A stretch of 64,000 nucleotides of DNA from Bolinopsis microptera (Eukaryota > Ctenophora > Tentaculata > Lobata > Bolinopsidae). The position numbers and the translations under genes were made by a program. The stretch covers positions 16,294,837-16,358,836 of the forward strand of contig NC_087081.1 in NCBI RefSeq assembly GCF_026151205.1, given 5' to 3'. Numbering within the stretch: position 1 is the stretch's first letter; the number at the start of each line of letters is the position of its first letter. Below, piece by piece: positions 19,719-30,535 of the stretch. The notes under the pieces are model-generated. The model had not been told where the DNA came from. It ran no database searches and worked only from the letters and a program-made list of their open reading frames with translations.

Positions 19719-22700
19719 TTGGAAAAATTTTCATGCTCTCACAGCAGTTCTTGCATTAACCCGTGCATTAGTAAAATCACAGTTTCATACCATGCCAAAA
19801 AGCTTGCAGTGGGACATTGCAACATGCAGGGAGGACTAACAGGTATGCCAAAATGTCTTGAAATCCAAGATCTAATCTGGAAAGAGAAATTAGATGTTTT
19901 ATGCCTGAATGAAACAAATCTTAAGTCGGATATTGACTCAGCCAGTCTAAACCTACCCAAGAATTTTACTTTTATCCGCAAAGACCGTCCTAACGACAAT
20001 GGTCATGGGGGATGTGGCATTCTCATCAGTGAGCACATAAAGTTTAAAATGATTCAACTAAACTTAGTTTTGCAATATGACCAAATCGAGGCTATTTGGA
20101 TCCATCTTACAGATTGCAATATTTTCATCTGCTGTTTCTACAGATCTGAGTTGTTTAGTCCTCTTGACAAATTTTTAGATTATATGACAGACTGCATGAT
20201 GAGTATAGGAAGTAAGAATGTTATTTGGCTGGGTGATGTAAATGTAGACCAAAACAACATCAGCAGTATGAACTATAAGAAATTAGACATTACAATGAAA
20301 ATGTTTGGAATGGTACAGGTAGTTCAGGATATTACCCGCATTGCTAAACTAGGAAACAGAATCACAAAGACCACAATCGATGTTGTCATAACAAACACTT
20401 ACTCCAAGTTTCTTGACTGCAAAGTCCTTGATGATTGTATAGGAGATCATCAGGTCGTAAAGTTCATTGTCGATTTCAATGTGCATAAGGCCTCAAAATT
20501 CAAGAAGTTACTAATAAGAGATCACAGCAAAATGAATGTTACTGCTCTTAAAGAATTTTTGGAAACTTGTGATTATAGACCAATAATAGATTCAACTAGT
20601 CTGAATGATGCAGTTGATGGTTTAAACGAACATATTGATCACTACTATGATCACTTCTGTCCAATTAAACAAATTAAGTGCCATAGTGATTACATCCATA
20701 AGCCATCTCCAGAATTTTTAGAAAGTAAGAAATTGAAAGGGAAACTTTACCGTAAATTTTTAACACACAACAAGAACAGACGTATACATCCAAATGGTCT
20801 TATACACTGTAATAAATGTGACTCATTATGGATGGCATATAAACGGCAGAGAAACTATTCAACCTATTTGTCTAGAATTAATAGGAAGACTAACTTAGCA
20901 ACAGAACTGAAAGCCAAGTGTGCCATGAATGATCTAAAGGGTGTATGGAAAACGATAAAGACAGCATCAAATCTGCCTGTTAAAGCTAACAATATCAATA
21001 ACAATCTTGATGCTGAAACCACCAATAAATATTTTGCTGAAATAGGTCCAAAGATCCAAGCAGAAGTGCAGCTGGAAAATGAAAATGAATTTCTATCTTA
21101 TCTACAAAATGAGCAGATTGACAACGAGACCAGCTTGAATAGCTTTACTGAAATAACTGAGTCCAATATCTTAGACTATGTGGCAAGTATCCCTTGTAGC
21201 AAATCCACTAATGATCATATACCATTGAGAGTGTTTAGACAAATTTTACCTGCATTTATTGCTCCATTAACACATCTTGTAAATTTGAGTTTATCCAGTG
21301 GCATCATGCCAAACAGCTGCAAGGTTGCAAAAGTCACCCCAATCCATAAGGATGGTGATACTGAGAATCCTAGTAATTATCGACCAATCTCAATTTTACC
21401 GATTCTTGGAAAGTGCATCGAATTTTGTGTGAACTCCCAACTGACTCAATATCTTGATGAAAAGGGAATACTTTCAGAGCATCAATATGGTTTCCGTAAA
21501 GATCACTCTACAACTTATCTCATGTTAGATCTGTTTGATCGTATATTTACTGCTAAGAACAGTGCCAAGCATCCTGCAATTATCTTCCTGGACATCAGAA
21601 AGGCATTTGATACTGTTAACCATGATATTCTCATTCAAAAGCTGAAGCATTATGGAATAAAAGATACTGCATTGAGCTGGTTTAGGAGCTTCCTCACAGA
21701 TAGATTACAGCAAACTAGAGTTGGGAGTAGGATAAGCAGTTTACATTCATTGAACTCTGAAGTGCCTCAAGGAAGTATATTAGGACCAATTCTATTCAGC
21801 ATTTTTATCAATGACCTGCCTAATGCATGCCTATTTTCTAAACCTTATCTATTTGCTGATGACGGTGCATTATATTTTGACAATATATCTAGAGGAAACT
21901 ATGGTAACATCAAACAAGAGTTGAAATTAGTTATCAGATGGCTTCAGGCTAATAAACTATCCCTGAATAATGAAAAAACAAAACTAATGATCCTTGACTC
22001 TAAGCCTAACCTTGATGCCATCCTTGTTGAAATTTGTGATGACCTTACTTTGGTAATCTGTGAAACTAAATCCCATAAGTACCTTGGACTTATAGTTGAC
22101 AGCAGATTGACATTTAATGAACATATTGATAACATTAAGAAAAAGATATCCAAAAGAATTGGTGCTATGTATAGATCAAAAAAACTTCTCCCTCTTAAGT
22201 TCAGGAAGATGTTTGCTAATGCACTTATGTTGCCACATTTTGACTACTTAGACACCATCTGGTCAAGAACATATAAAAAACGACTAGGAGAGTTAGATAT
22301 CATGTACAAAAAGGTTGCTAAAATAGCCCTAGATGTAAACATCAGAGAGAGGTCAGTTAATGTATACAAAAATATGGGATGGCTTCCTCTCCATTTGAGA
22401 CGACAGGTTCATCTTAGCTCATATATGTACCGTATAATCAATGAAACATGTCCAAAGCATTTTATCGGGAAATTCTCGTATATTTCTGGTGGATCACGTG
22501 AGGCAGAAAACTGCAATCTTTATACTCCTAAATCAAGATCTCACAAGGAGTTTAACTATCTAGGAACTAAGGCCTGGAACATATTACCAAAGTCCCTTAG
22601 AGAGTGTGACGACGTTAAGAAATTTTCTAAGTTATACAAAGAAACTCTTATGAATATGGTGCTAACTGATGAGAATTACCAAGGGGATAACTCTTACGAT

Positions 22701-22739
22701 AAATTCATGATCCCACCCAACACTAGCCAATGTATCTAG
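19719..22739 (+). CDS. LINE ORF2: APE endonuclease and reverse transcriptase
   Basis: 1006 residues. The endonuclease has N35 (HCNMQGG), E65 (LNETNL), D173/N175 (LGDVNVD), D221 (TTIDVVITN) and D243/H244 (IGDHQVV), the full catalytic set of the family. The linker (250-530) carries CNKCDSLW and SLWMAYKRQRN. RT blocks: VTPIHKDGDTENPSNYRPIS, HQYGFRKDHSTTYL, IFLDIRKAFDTVNH (D625), SEVPQGSILGPILFS and YLFADDGALYF (D714/D715), then the thumb SHKYLGLIVDSRLTFNEH. It nicks target DNA and primes reverse transcription there. The first Met is 160 bases after the ORF1 stop, so reinitiation or an internal start is needed. Clade: jockey/CR1/L2 group; not resolved further. Confidence 0.9.
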   Translation: MEKFSCSHSSSCINPCISKITVSYHAKKLAVGHCNMQGGLTGMPKCLEIQDLIWKEKLDVLCLNETNLKSDIDSASLNLPKNFTFIRKDRPNDNGHGGCGILISEHIKFKMIQLNLVLQYDQIEAIWIHLTDCNIFICCFYRSELFSPLDKFLDYMTDCMMSIGSKNVIWLGDVNVDQNNISSMNYKKLDITMKMFGMVQVVQDITRIAKLGNRITKTTIDVVITNTYSKFLDCKVLDDCIGDHQVVKFIVDFNVHKASKFKKLLIRDHSKMNVTALKEFLETCDYRPIIDSTSLNDAVDGLNEHIDHYYDHFCPIKQIKCHSDYIHKPSPEFLESKKLKGKLYRKFLTHNKNRRIHPNGLIHCNKCDSLWMAYKRQRNYSTYLSRINRKTNLATELKAKCAMNDLKGVWKTIKTASNLPVKANNINNNLDAETTNKYFAEIGPKIQAEVQLENENEFLSYLQNEQIDNETSLNSFTEITESNILDYVASIPCSKSTNDHIPLRVFRQILPAFIAPLTHLVNLSLSSGIMPNSCKVAKVTPIHKDGDTENPSNYRPISILPILGKCIEFCVNSQLTQYLDEKGILSEHQYGFRKDHSTTYLMLDLFDRIFTAKNSAKHPAIIFLDIRKAFDTVNHDILIQKLKHYGIKDTALSWFRSFLTDRLQQTRVGSRISSLHSLNSEVPQGSILGPILFSIFINDLPNACLFSKPYLFADDGALYFDNISRGNYGNIKQELKLVIRWLQANKLSLNNEKTKLMILDSKPNLDAILVEICDDLTLVICETKSHKYLGLIVDSRLTFNEHIDNIKKKISKRIGAMYRSKKLLPLKFRKMFANALMLPHFDYLDTIWSRTYKKRLGELDIMYKKVAKIALDVNIRERSVNVYKNMGWLPLHLRRQVHLSSYMYRIINETCPKHFIGKFSYISGGSREAENCNLYTPKSRSHKEFNYLGTKAWNILPKSLRECDDVKKFSKLYKETLMNMVLTDENYQGDNSYDKFMIPPNTSQCI

Positions 22740-23011
22740 GCAGTTATGTTATTTCGGTTAAGTTATCTCAGTACATAAGTGAATCCAATCTATCCCCTGC
22801 AATCAAAGTATTTCCATGCCTATTAAGCTATTACAGGAAATTAGGAACATCAGTGGAAAGGTGCACTGTCAATCATTATTGCTCCATACCTCCAGTCCTC
22901 CTGTTATGTGCAATTCTCACTGCTATGTATGCTCCTCATTTGTATCAATTATATTGATGCTACATTGTTATTGAATATGAAATAATTTTCAACCGTATTA
23001 ATTTATTAACT

Positions 23012-23141
23012 TATTGTAAATAGCAAGTTTGACAAAGGGATTACGTTTATTTTACCCGGAGTTCGTTTAAGTTTAGTATTGTAAATAGTTAATTTGACGA
23101 AGGGAATACGTCTATTTTACCCTGAGTTATGTTTTAGTTCA
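23012..23141 (+). repeat. 65-bp tandem pair in LINE 3' region
   Basis: Two diverged units, each starting TATTGTAAATAG and containing TTTGACRAAGGG and TATTTTACCC. They lie in the 3' untranslated region, where LINE-specific RNA structures recognised by the RT often lie. Confidence 0.75.
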
Positions 23142-23340
23142 ATCTTGACACAATTTTAAAATTATAATTTAATTATTTTATATATTATATGTATTGTCCA
23201 TAACTAGGGTGGCCTGCTAACAGAACCATGATCTGCCTTGATTCATCCTTCAGCACAGAGAAAAGCTCCTTTTTTTATACATTATGATTACAGAGGATCT
23301 GATATTTAGATATATATATTGCTGTGCTGTAAAAATTGAC

Positions 23341-23369
23341 TTTATTTATTTATTTATTTATTTATTTAA
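23341..23369 (+). repeat. (TTTA)n, probable LINE 3' terminus
   Basis: About seven TTTA units. Terminal microsatellites mark the 3' end of many CR1/L2-like elements, so the element probably ends here. Confidence 0.7.
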
Positions 23370-23448
23370 TAGATTGTTTAAGCTTAACCCAGTTAACTCC
23401 TAATCATTAGTTCTTCATAAATGCCAAAAAAAATGTGGGAGAAATATT

Positions 23449-23520
23449 ACCTCCGACGGGTTTCGAACGTGCAATCTCCACAAATGGGCAAACGTGCCTA
23501 CCAGTCACGCCACTAGGTCC
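23449..23520 (-). repeat. tRNA-like SINE head or tRNA relic
   Basis: On the minus strand, TGGCGTGACTGGTAGG resembles pol III box A, and ACGTTCGAAACCC, about 35 bases later, is a good box B. The acceptor arms pair poorly, so a functional tRNA is unlikely. Confidence 0.5.
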
Positions 23521-23578
23521 TACTCAGCTCAGTAATGTTTATATATATATACGCGCGGTTTCTGCTAATTCTAGATGC

Positions 23579-23686
23579 TTGACCATTGTTAATGGTCTGG
23601 CCCGGCGCGCGCTACTTCGTAGCACTTGTCGAGAAGAAAGCGGCGCGCGCTACTTCGAAGAAATTTAGACGAGTAACATCCGTCAA
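23579..23686 (+). mobile_element. GC-rich micro-element, family B, copy 1
   Basis: 108 bp from TTGACCATTG to CATCCGTCAA, flanked by the 9-bp duplication TCTAGATGC (23570-23578 and 23687-23695). It begins with a hairpin (GACCATT, loop, AATGGTC) and contains two GCGCGCTACTTCG words. No coding capacity. A second copy lies at 45247-45372. Confidence 0.8.
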
Positions 23687-23699
23687 TCTAGATGCCTGC

Positions 23700-26158
23700 T
23701 AATTCTGCTATGGCTTCGATCTTTTAATGAATTTCTTCTTCTCGGTCTCCTTATCACCTGGACACGATATCATAATAGCCTGAGATACCCATAATCCAGG
23801 TTAGTAGATTAGTCGAAATGACAGGCTGAGCATGCCCAGTACCGCTTGATTATGACATTACCATATTAGGAAGCTGGTAATTTGTCTCTTTACACGTTTG
23901 GTTAGCGAATGCTTCAATATCATAAAATGGATATTGGATACAACGTACATTCCTGCGGTAAATAAGCGTAAGTCACGTGATATCAAATTCAAGATTTGTT
24001 TGAGAAAAGACAATTTTTTGAGAAAAGACAAAGTAAGTTTCCAATTAAAAATATAGCTGGTAGCTATTTATTTATGACTTCGTCTTAAGCCGTAATTGAT
24101 TGGGAGGAATCCAAGATTGTCATTTATGTAAGCTTGGCTCGATATTTTAGCGTATCCCTGAAACTTTGTATGACTATTTTACATGACTATTTTACATGAC
24201 TATTTTTTTATAGCCATGGTGTAATATATATAGTAAAAATAGCCATCTTCCGGGAAGATCGAGGAAGCAGGAATGGATAGCGCGCGTTTTCTGCGCGTTT
24301 TTTGGTGCCTGAATGCGTAAAAAATAGTCAAGCAATCTCGGTATGCGCTCGATTCGAACTTCAAGTCGGTTATAAGATTTGCGCGGCGTAATAACGCGTA
24401 ACCCGGAGAGCGACCAATTTTCATTTAATTTTAAATTAATTTGAAAATATTTTCCGCTAGAATCTTTTTTTACCGGTTATCAACCAATTTTGACTAGGCG
24501 TCAAATTCCTGGACGCCTGACTATTTGCCACTGGTATGAGTCACTCAAAAACCAGCTGATGAACGATCTTTTGTAGGTTTACAACCTACCAGGACGCGCG
24601 CCGAGTTGGACTCGTCGACGGTCCTGGTAGGTAGAAATACGATTCAATTACGGCAGAAAAGTGCCGTAGATGCTGATTGGCTGATACGTTTGCGCCAATA
24701 GGAGAGCTTATATTGAGTCACGTGAGCTATGCGCGGCGTAAAATCACTCTGCAGATCGAAATTCTGTGATAAAATCGAGCGCTCATCAATTTTGTCTGGC
24801 TTTGTAACTTCATTTGCTTACGCAGTTTATAATCGGTTCACTATTGTTCTGCTCGCTGTCTGAGACTGTATCGAAATTCGAAATTAAGCTTAACATTTGA
24901 TAACAGATTCTGTTCACTTCCAGCTTCTAACTTTAATTTGATCGCTTCATGCATGTCATTTGTTTGATTGTTTCCAGATTAAATCTGACCGGTGTATCAT
25001 CAATCAATATTACGGTTCAATATTACGGTTCAGTGGGCCATAATTAAGCTGCTACCTGCATCTGCAGATGAACAAACGAATATTATGGTGCATGCCAATG
25101 TAAATGAAGGTTTTTGTCGCTTACCTTAGTGTACAATTAATTTTGAAGATCAAACCTATTTTTGCTATTGGCATTATTGATGCGACCTAACCCGATCGTT
25201 TTTGCTATAACTTTATCCCTTGACTAGAATTTCGAGTTCTCCTTATGCTGCAGGTACTCCAAATATCGTATGATAATAATAATCTAAATCATTGGCTAGA
25301 AATGACGTGACACATTTGTAATCCAGTGGCATTAATGTTATTTAACGGCACTACATGGAGTCCCTGTTCATTTTACCAAATAATGAACTGTGACTAAACT
25401 TCCAAGTTGAATTCTATAACTAGCCCCTCGGACGTTTCCATAGTAACAGATCTGATACAACGTGATGGACACCAGTTATATATATGTTACTAAATATAAG
25501 TCTGCTGTGTTAAGTTAATAATTTTTCTAAGGTGTGTTCCAACTCCCATACATCCGCTTACACTCAGTGTGTACTGAACGATTTGCGTATAATAACAAGA
25601 AACCATTTGTGTAAATCTTACATTTTATCATACCTACTATTTAAGCTTCAATTATCCATTGAACATGGATAATAAAACATAGACCTCAGTTTGTAAAGTA
25701 AATCTTTTGAGTTTGAACACCTCCCAGTTACCATGGTGATAATCCAAGAAACATCACGTGATTTGCTAGCCAAGTAAAGTTATAATTGTATAATCGAATC
25801 CGTGGAAAATGCAATTATTATTGGCTATTAATGACGTGACATAGTTGTAGTCTAGTGGTTATAATGTTTTTGGCTAGCTGACTGAACACGCCATTTTGGA
25901 ACTAAATTGATCGTCTCCAGGTCCCCGGACAGTTTCATCTTAAAATATCTTAATTAGTTTAAATCAGACTTGAAATGAAATGAATCTAAAAATGATCTGA
26001 CGGTGTACACTCTTTAAATGCATGATAACCTCCTTTTAAAATAAAATATATATTTTAAACAAATTTGCTGTTAATTAGTACTTGAGTATTTAGTATCCGT
26101 GTAAATAAGTCCTCTTTACTGGTTTTTGTCGTTGCTTAGTAACCTTAAAATGTGTGCT
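23700..26158. other. No gene seen; contains micro-element C copy 1
   Basis: AT-rich DNA without supported exons. The word TAGCTATTTATTTATGACTTC at about 24060 recurs near 15165, so part of it is an old repeat. The strand with ORF-like stretches near 24200-24420 shows no recognisable protein. Confidence 0.35.
24591..24625 (+). repeat. GC-rich hairpin, family C, copy 1
   Basis: 35-bp core from AGGACGCGCG to CGGTCCT, holding GAGTTGGACTC. Here the flanks extend the outer stem to CCTACCAGGAC pairing with GTCCTGGTAGG. Copies at 35494-35528 and, reversed, at 48335-48369. Confidence 0.8.
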
Positions 26159-26166
26159 TTTAACCA

Positions 26167-26790
26167 AGGTTGTTAAATACGTCAAATTTTCGTGAAAGAA
26201 TACGACGTATTCGGTTCTAATAAAGAATACGTCGTAATACGCCGGAATACGGTAATTTCTATGGATTGTTAAATACGTCCAAGAATACGCCATAATACGC
26301 CGTAATACGCTGATTTGTCAAAATTAAACATTACAGCTGCGCGCCACCCTCATCATTGATCATGCATTAAAGGAGTGCAGTTATACATGATAACTTAAAT
26401 TTGTAATCAAATTTCATGGATAATCCGATAAGCTAACATTTTTTGCGAAATTATCAATTACATATTAATACATATTTAATGATTTTGATGTTCAGAGAGC
26501 GAGAAGTTCGTCAAGATCAGTCAGCTTCACAGTGCACTACTCCGGTCTGGGAATTAATTTTTCAGTTTGTTAGCCGTCAGTAATTACTAATTAGGGATTA
26601 GAGGCTGCTCCTAAAACGATCTCGCAATTATCAAAGTTTAAGACCATTTTCTAAAGTTCAGTCCCCTCAACATATTTGAATTTTTGAATTTTTTGAATAA
26701 AGAATACGTCGTAATACGTCAATTTTCGAGGATTAATACGTATTCGTATTCCAATACGTATTCCCTCCAAATACGTATTTAACAACCTTG
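26167..26790. mobile_element. hAT-type MITE
   Basis: Perfect 8-bp target duplication CTTTTAAC at 26159-26166 and 26791-26798. Terminal inverted repeats begin CAAGGTTGTTAAATACG. Subterminal regions carry many AATACGTCGTAATACG words on both sides, and the middle has no coding capacity. An 8-bp duplication with CA..TG ends fits hAT. Confidence 0.9.
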
Positions 26791-26799
26791 CTTTTAACG

Positions 26800-28699
26800 G
26801 TATAAATACGGTAAATATTTAACTCAGTGAAATTATCATGAACTAATACTCTTCAAAATTTCGTTAGCCAGGACTGATCGAGTGCAAGATGAAGTACTGA
26901 CTACTGTAAACTTTTAACGAGAACAAGGAGAGTTAAGTTTTCGTTATGGAGAATGGAGAATGTAAGCAAGTGATTTTTAAATATCATTTTCTACTGATAA
27001 GTTTTTAATTTATATTACAACAGGTAAAAACTGTCTTCTTCTCTGTTGGACGTTGGTAGGTTAAACATTTGTGTCATTGTAAACTAAAAGTTAAATTATT
27101 TTAACGTAATTAAATTGATACATCTCACGAATTCGATATATTTATCCAGGTGTTTGGGCAGAGTCGGACAGATTTTAGAAAAGCGCTAGAGTACCATCCT
27201 GCAGAAGACGACGAACAAATTAGCACTGCTGCATTTTACTAGAATATGATAGAGGAGCTATACTGTTATTCTCCCCTTTGCTTTTTCGCTGAAGCTCGTT
27301 TACGGACAACACTTCCCCTAGAACTGGATCACGATCACGAAGGATAAAACCCGGGTGGCCTACTCTGATCTTGTTATCTCAGATAATCTCAGATTCTCAC
27401 AAAGTAAATTTATCAAAATTTCCGCATGCCCCTCTAAGTAAGACAGTGCTAATTTAGTCGTTTACTATTATATATTTCGATGAAATTTTCGAATTTTTTT
27501 AATAGACTCAGTTTCTAATGAAATTAAATCGTGAGATCATTTTCTAATGTCATTTATTGTTAACTTGAATGCAACTTGGTTGTGAAATAGGTTATTTTAT
27601 TTCTGTGCAAATTTGTAGACTTATAAGTCAACTACTTGCAGGATAAGATTTTCAACAGAATCTAGGTAAACTATAGGTAAAAATATAATATTAATCATAA
27701 GCTAAAATGTACTAATCTTTGTATTCTAAATGGGGAAAAAGAAGAAACATTGTCAGTCAGTCGAGAAAATTGTCAGTCAGGCTATATGGCAGCTTTGTAG
27801 CTGTTGTGACTATGCTAGTAGTGGTCCCAGGCTTGCGACTGAGCGGTACCCAAATCAACGATGTGGTTTACAAGGGAAGTAGTGGTCAAATATCCTGTTC
27901 AAACTAAACAGAATTCTCGTCAGATCCGGTAAAATTATAATGATTTAATAAAATTATCGATGCAAATGACAATCTTTGAGATTACAAAATCAGTCAAGCA
28001 ATCTTGACCATATTGTTGCAGATTTTGAACTATATACCGCCGCAACCACATATAATGACCAGATTAAATTTTGAGACACAAATTTACACTTTCTGGCCTT
28101 TAGAGAATATCACGCTGTATCAACAAAAACGTGCACCTTTTGGTCGTTTAAATCGCCCTGGGCAATGGCACTGCGAGGTATTGACAGCAAATAGGAGCTA
28201 TAAATTTGGTTTTCAATTGGTTTAAACAAAACAATGCATGTTTCTCCGCCAATATATTCCTACTAATATGACTAAATAATCGATCGTTTGAAATAATTCC
28301 AGTATGTCTTAAACTAAGATGAGAAGTACGTACTGTACCCAGCTTAAAGTACGTACCGTACAACCACTTTAAAGTACGAAGTTTTTCTGAAAAAAAATTG
28401 TGTCCGCTTTTTACCTTATCTTTACATAATTTACGAGATTAGAAATGTGTCATGTGCGTGATATAATAGGCTATATAAGTAATTTTACTTCTACACACAG
28501 ACATAACCCTTTATCAACTGTAATATAACATAATTGATTAAAGTATCAATGTCTGGCAAGATATTTGTTTCTGCACACTGAACATGTAGCGAGGAGCGTA
28601 CACACTGCACGTGGGCGAAATTTTCCCGCTTAAAGTGACTTGATACTAATAACTGAAACTCTACACTTAGCATTTCATACGCTATTATATAAACAGCGT
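26800..28699. other. No gene seen
   Basis: AT-rich DNA. Short open stretches exist (for example 27719-27907 and 28004-28225) but show no recognisable domain or splice context. Words like AAAGTACGTACCGTAC recur at 28325-28375. Confidence 0.35.
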
Positions 28700-28704
28700 T
28701 ATAA

Positions 28705-28893
28705 GGGAACGTTCACATATGACGTCAGCAGCCGAGGGGGAGGTCGGAGGGGGTTGTGAAATGCTGACGGGAGGAGGGGGTTTTAGGGGGGCCGGGGGTA
28801 GGGGTTGGGTCGCTCAATGCTGAAAGTTGCTGACAGGGGGGGGGGGGGGTAAAATTTGCCAAAATATTGCTGATTTCATATGTGAACGCTCCC
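28705..28893. mobile_element. G-rich MITE, copy 2
   Basis: Ends GGGAACGTTCACATATGA and its near complement, flanked by TATAA on both sides. It contains GCAGCCGAGGGGG and several G-runs, as in the copy at 6966-7476. Confidence 0.75.
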
Positions 28894-29427
28894 TATAATA
28901 AATGCTCACACTGCATTAACTAAGAATTGAATTTAGCAATTGGAAGTTTGAGGCGATTTCTTTTCAAAATTTGTGCCGGCCCCCATTTCTTGCGCCCATT
29001 TGTGCGAGCTTGCCCCTTGCTGGTTTAGAGTGGTTACTAGTATGTGTTTGGTGTGTAATAATTACAACCTTGCTATCGAGCTCAACCAACAATATTAGAT
29101 CGTAGTTTGTTTTTGTTTGGGAACCAGCTTTGTTTACTGGTTAATGTTTACTCAAGAATTTATACATACAATAATATACAATAATTATATACCTAAATCT
29201 GCTAATATAAAACCTAAATAACTCTAAAAATATACTCCACACGAAATTATGGACCTGGAAGTAAGATTAAATACATCAGCTTAATACACAAATCAAAACA
29301 AAATTCTAGAAGACTGACAGTCTTGTGTTGAAAGACGAATATGATTTAGAAGCTTATCAAAAAAAAAATTAAAATCTTAGCGAACCAGGAATCCATAAAT
29401 CCAAGCAAAACTCGGTCTTAACACATT

Positions 29428-30351
29428 TCAAACAACAATTTTGTCCACACTACATACTTTGCCTCCTTTTATGAAGTGTCTCTTATCTGGCTCGTCGTTT
29501 GATCTCTTCTTGAGTTCTAAAACAAGCTTTTGCTGTTCGGCACGTTCCTCTGGAGACCTATCTGGACTGATAAAAACTTTACTGAAACGTTCTGAGCTAC
29601 GGAGATGCCTTGCTCTAGTCAAAATCTGCTGCACGATTGTGGAGCTCGTCAAAGTCACCTTAACAGGTCTGTCAGCCACTTGTTTCTTATCCTTGGGTTT
29701 GTTCAAACCAATTCTGCTAGCTTCTATTTTTGGCTTTTCATTAAGTTCCAACAATACTTGAGCGACCTTGTCGCATAACAGCTCACCTTTCTCTTCTTTA
29801 ATACCAAATAACATCAGATTCCGACTTCGGTCTCCTTCTGCCACAACATCCTTGATGACATTCTTCAAAATGTTTCTATCCGAATGCAACAAAGGACCTG
29901 CTGCTGAGGTTTTTGATGCCTGTACTGCGGCGCTGTATGTCTTCAACTCTGATTTCACAGTATCCTCGACTGATGCTACAACAACAGATTTCAAGTCATC
30001 AAGTTGCTTGTCTTTGGCAACTAGCAGCTCTTTCTGCAATACAACTACTGTCCCCTGATTGTCAATTACATCGGAGTGCAATTTCTGATTATATTTCTCT
30101 AGCTGATTAATGTACAACGACTGTCTATACATAACTTTTAACGCAGCGTTAAGACTCTGAGCCATGACTTCCCTGGAGATTTCTCTTTTACCACTGAAAC
30201 TCTGAACTGCACACGCGTTAACATGATCTACTTTAGCAAGCCCAAGAGTTTTCCGGATCCATTCAGCTGCATCATCTTTCACTTCATCAAGCTTATAAGC
30301 CACGTATTTCTCCGATTTATACATCACACAACCACGGCACCGGTTAAACAA
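29428..30351 (-). CDS. LINE ORF1-like protein, ORF1-only copy 2
   Basis: Intact 307-codon reading related to 13098-14009 over its whole second half: GDRSRNLMLFGIKEE, EKPKIEASRIGLNKP, RPVKVTLTSSTIVQQIL and VFISPDRSPEERAEQQKLV. The central part (residues about 80-140) is a coiled coil with NQLEKYNQKLHSDV. The N-terminus differs from the first copy and has a CRGC motif. The leader shares GTTCAGTAATTACAC with copy 1. No endonuclease or RT is nearby. I infer a retroelement ORF1 kept without ORF2, or a gene family derived from one. Confidence 0.65.
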   Translation of the reverse strand: MFNRCRGCVMYKSEKYVAYKLDEVKDDAAEWIRKTLGLAKVDHVNACAVQSFSGKREISREVMAQSLNAALKVMYRQSLYINQLEKYNQKLHSDVIDNQGTVVVLQKELLVAKDKQLDDLKSVVVASVEDTVKSELKTYSAAVQASKTSAAGPLLHSDRNILKNVIKDVVAEGDRSRNLMLFGIKEEKGELLCDKVAQVLLELNEKPKIEASRIGLNKPKDKKQVADRPVKVTLTSSTIVQQILTRARHLRSSERFSKVFISPDRSPEERAEQQKLVLELKKRSNDEPDKRHFIKGGKVCSVDKIVV

Positions 30352-30535
30352 GCAAGTCTTATCAACATAATGATAAGTAACTGATAAGCGAGCACAAACG
30401 TATTGAAAAGTGTAATTACTGAACTGAAAGAGTAAACACTAAAACCATGGCCATCTTGTATTGATCTATAGGCGTTTAATGGTTTGTACTGAAATAGTTC
30501 CAACCTTTATCATAGCCGTTTTGCTAAGATGACTA

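Larger units (their letters stand above)
17400..23369 (+). mobile_element. Nearly complete two-ORF LINE with AlkB/SGNH ORF1
   Basis: Two long intact reading frames (17685-19559 and 19719-22739) separated by 159 bp, a 3' region with a 65-bp tandem pair, and a terminal (TTTA)n tract at 23341-23369. ORF2 has an APE-type endonuclease and an RT with FADD. A short microsatellite 3' end is usual for CR1/L2-type LINEs. The 5' border is approximate. With both frames open and key residues kept, this copy looks young. Confidence 0.85.

Noticed and set aside
24551-24640. CTGATGA followed later by GAAAT, a possible hammerhead ribozyme
   Set aside because: The sequence between cannot form the required stem II directly beside both core parts, and no cleavage site context fits.
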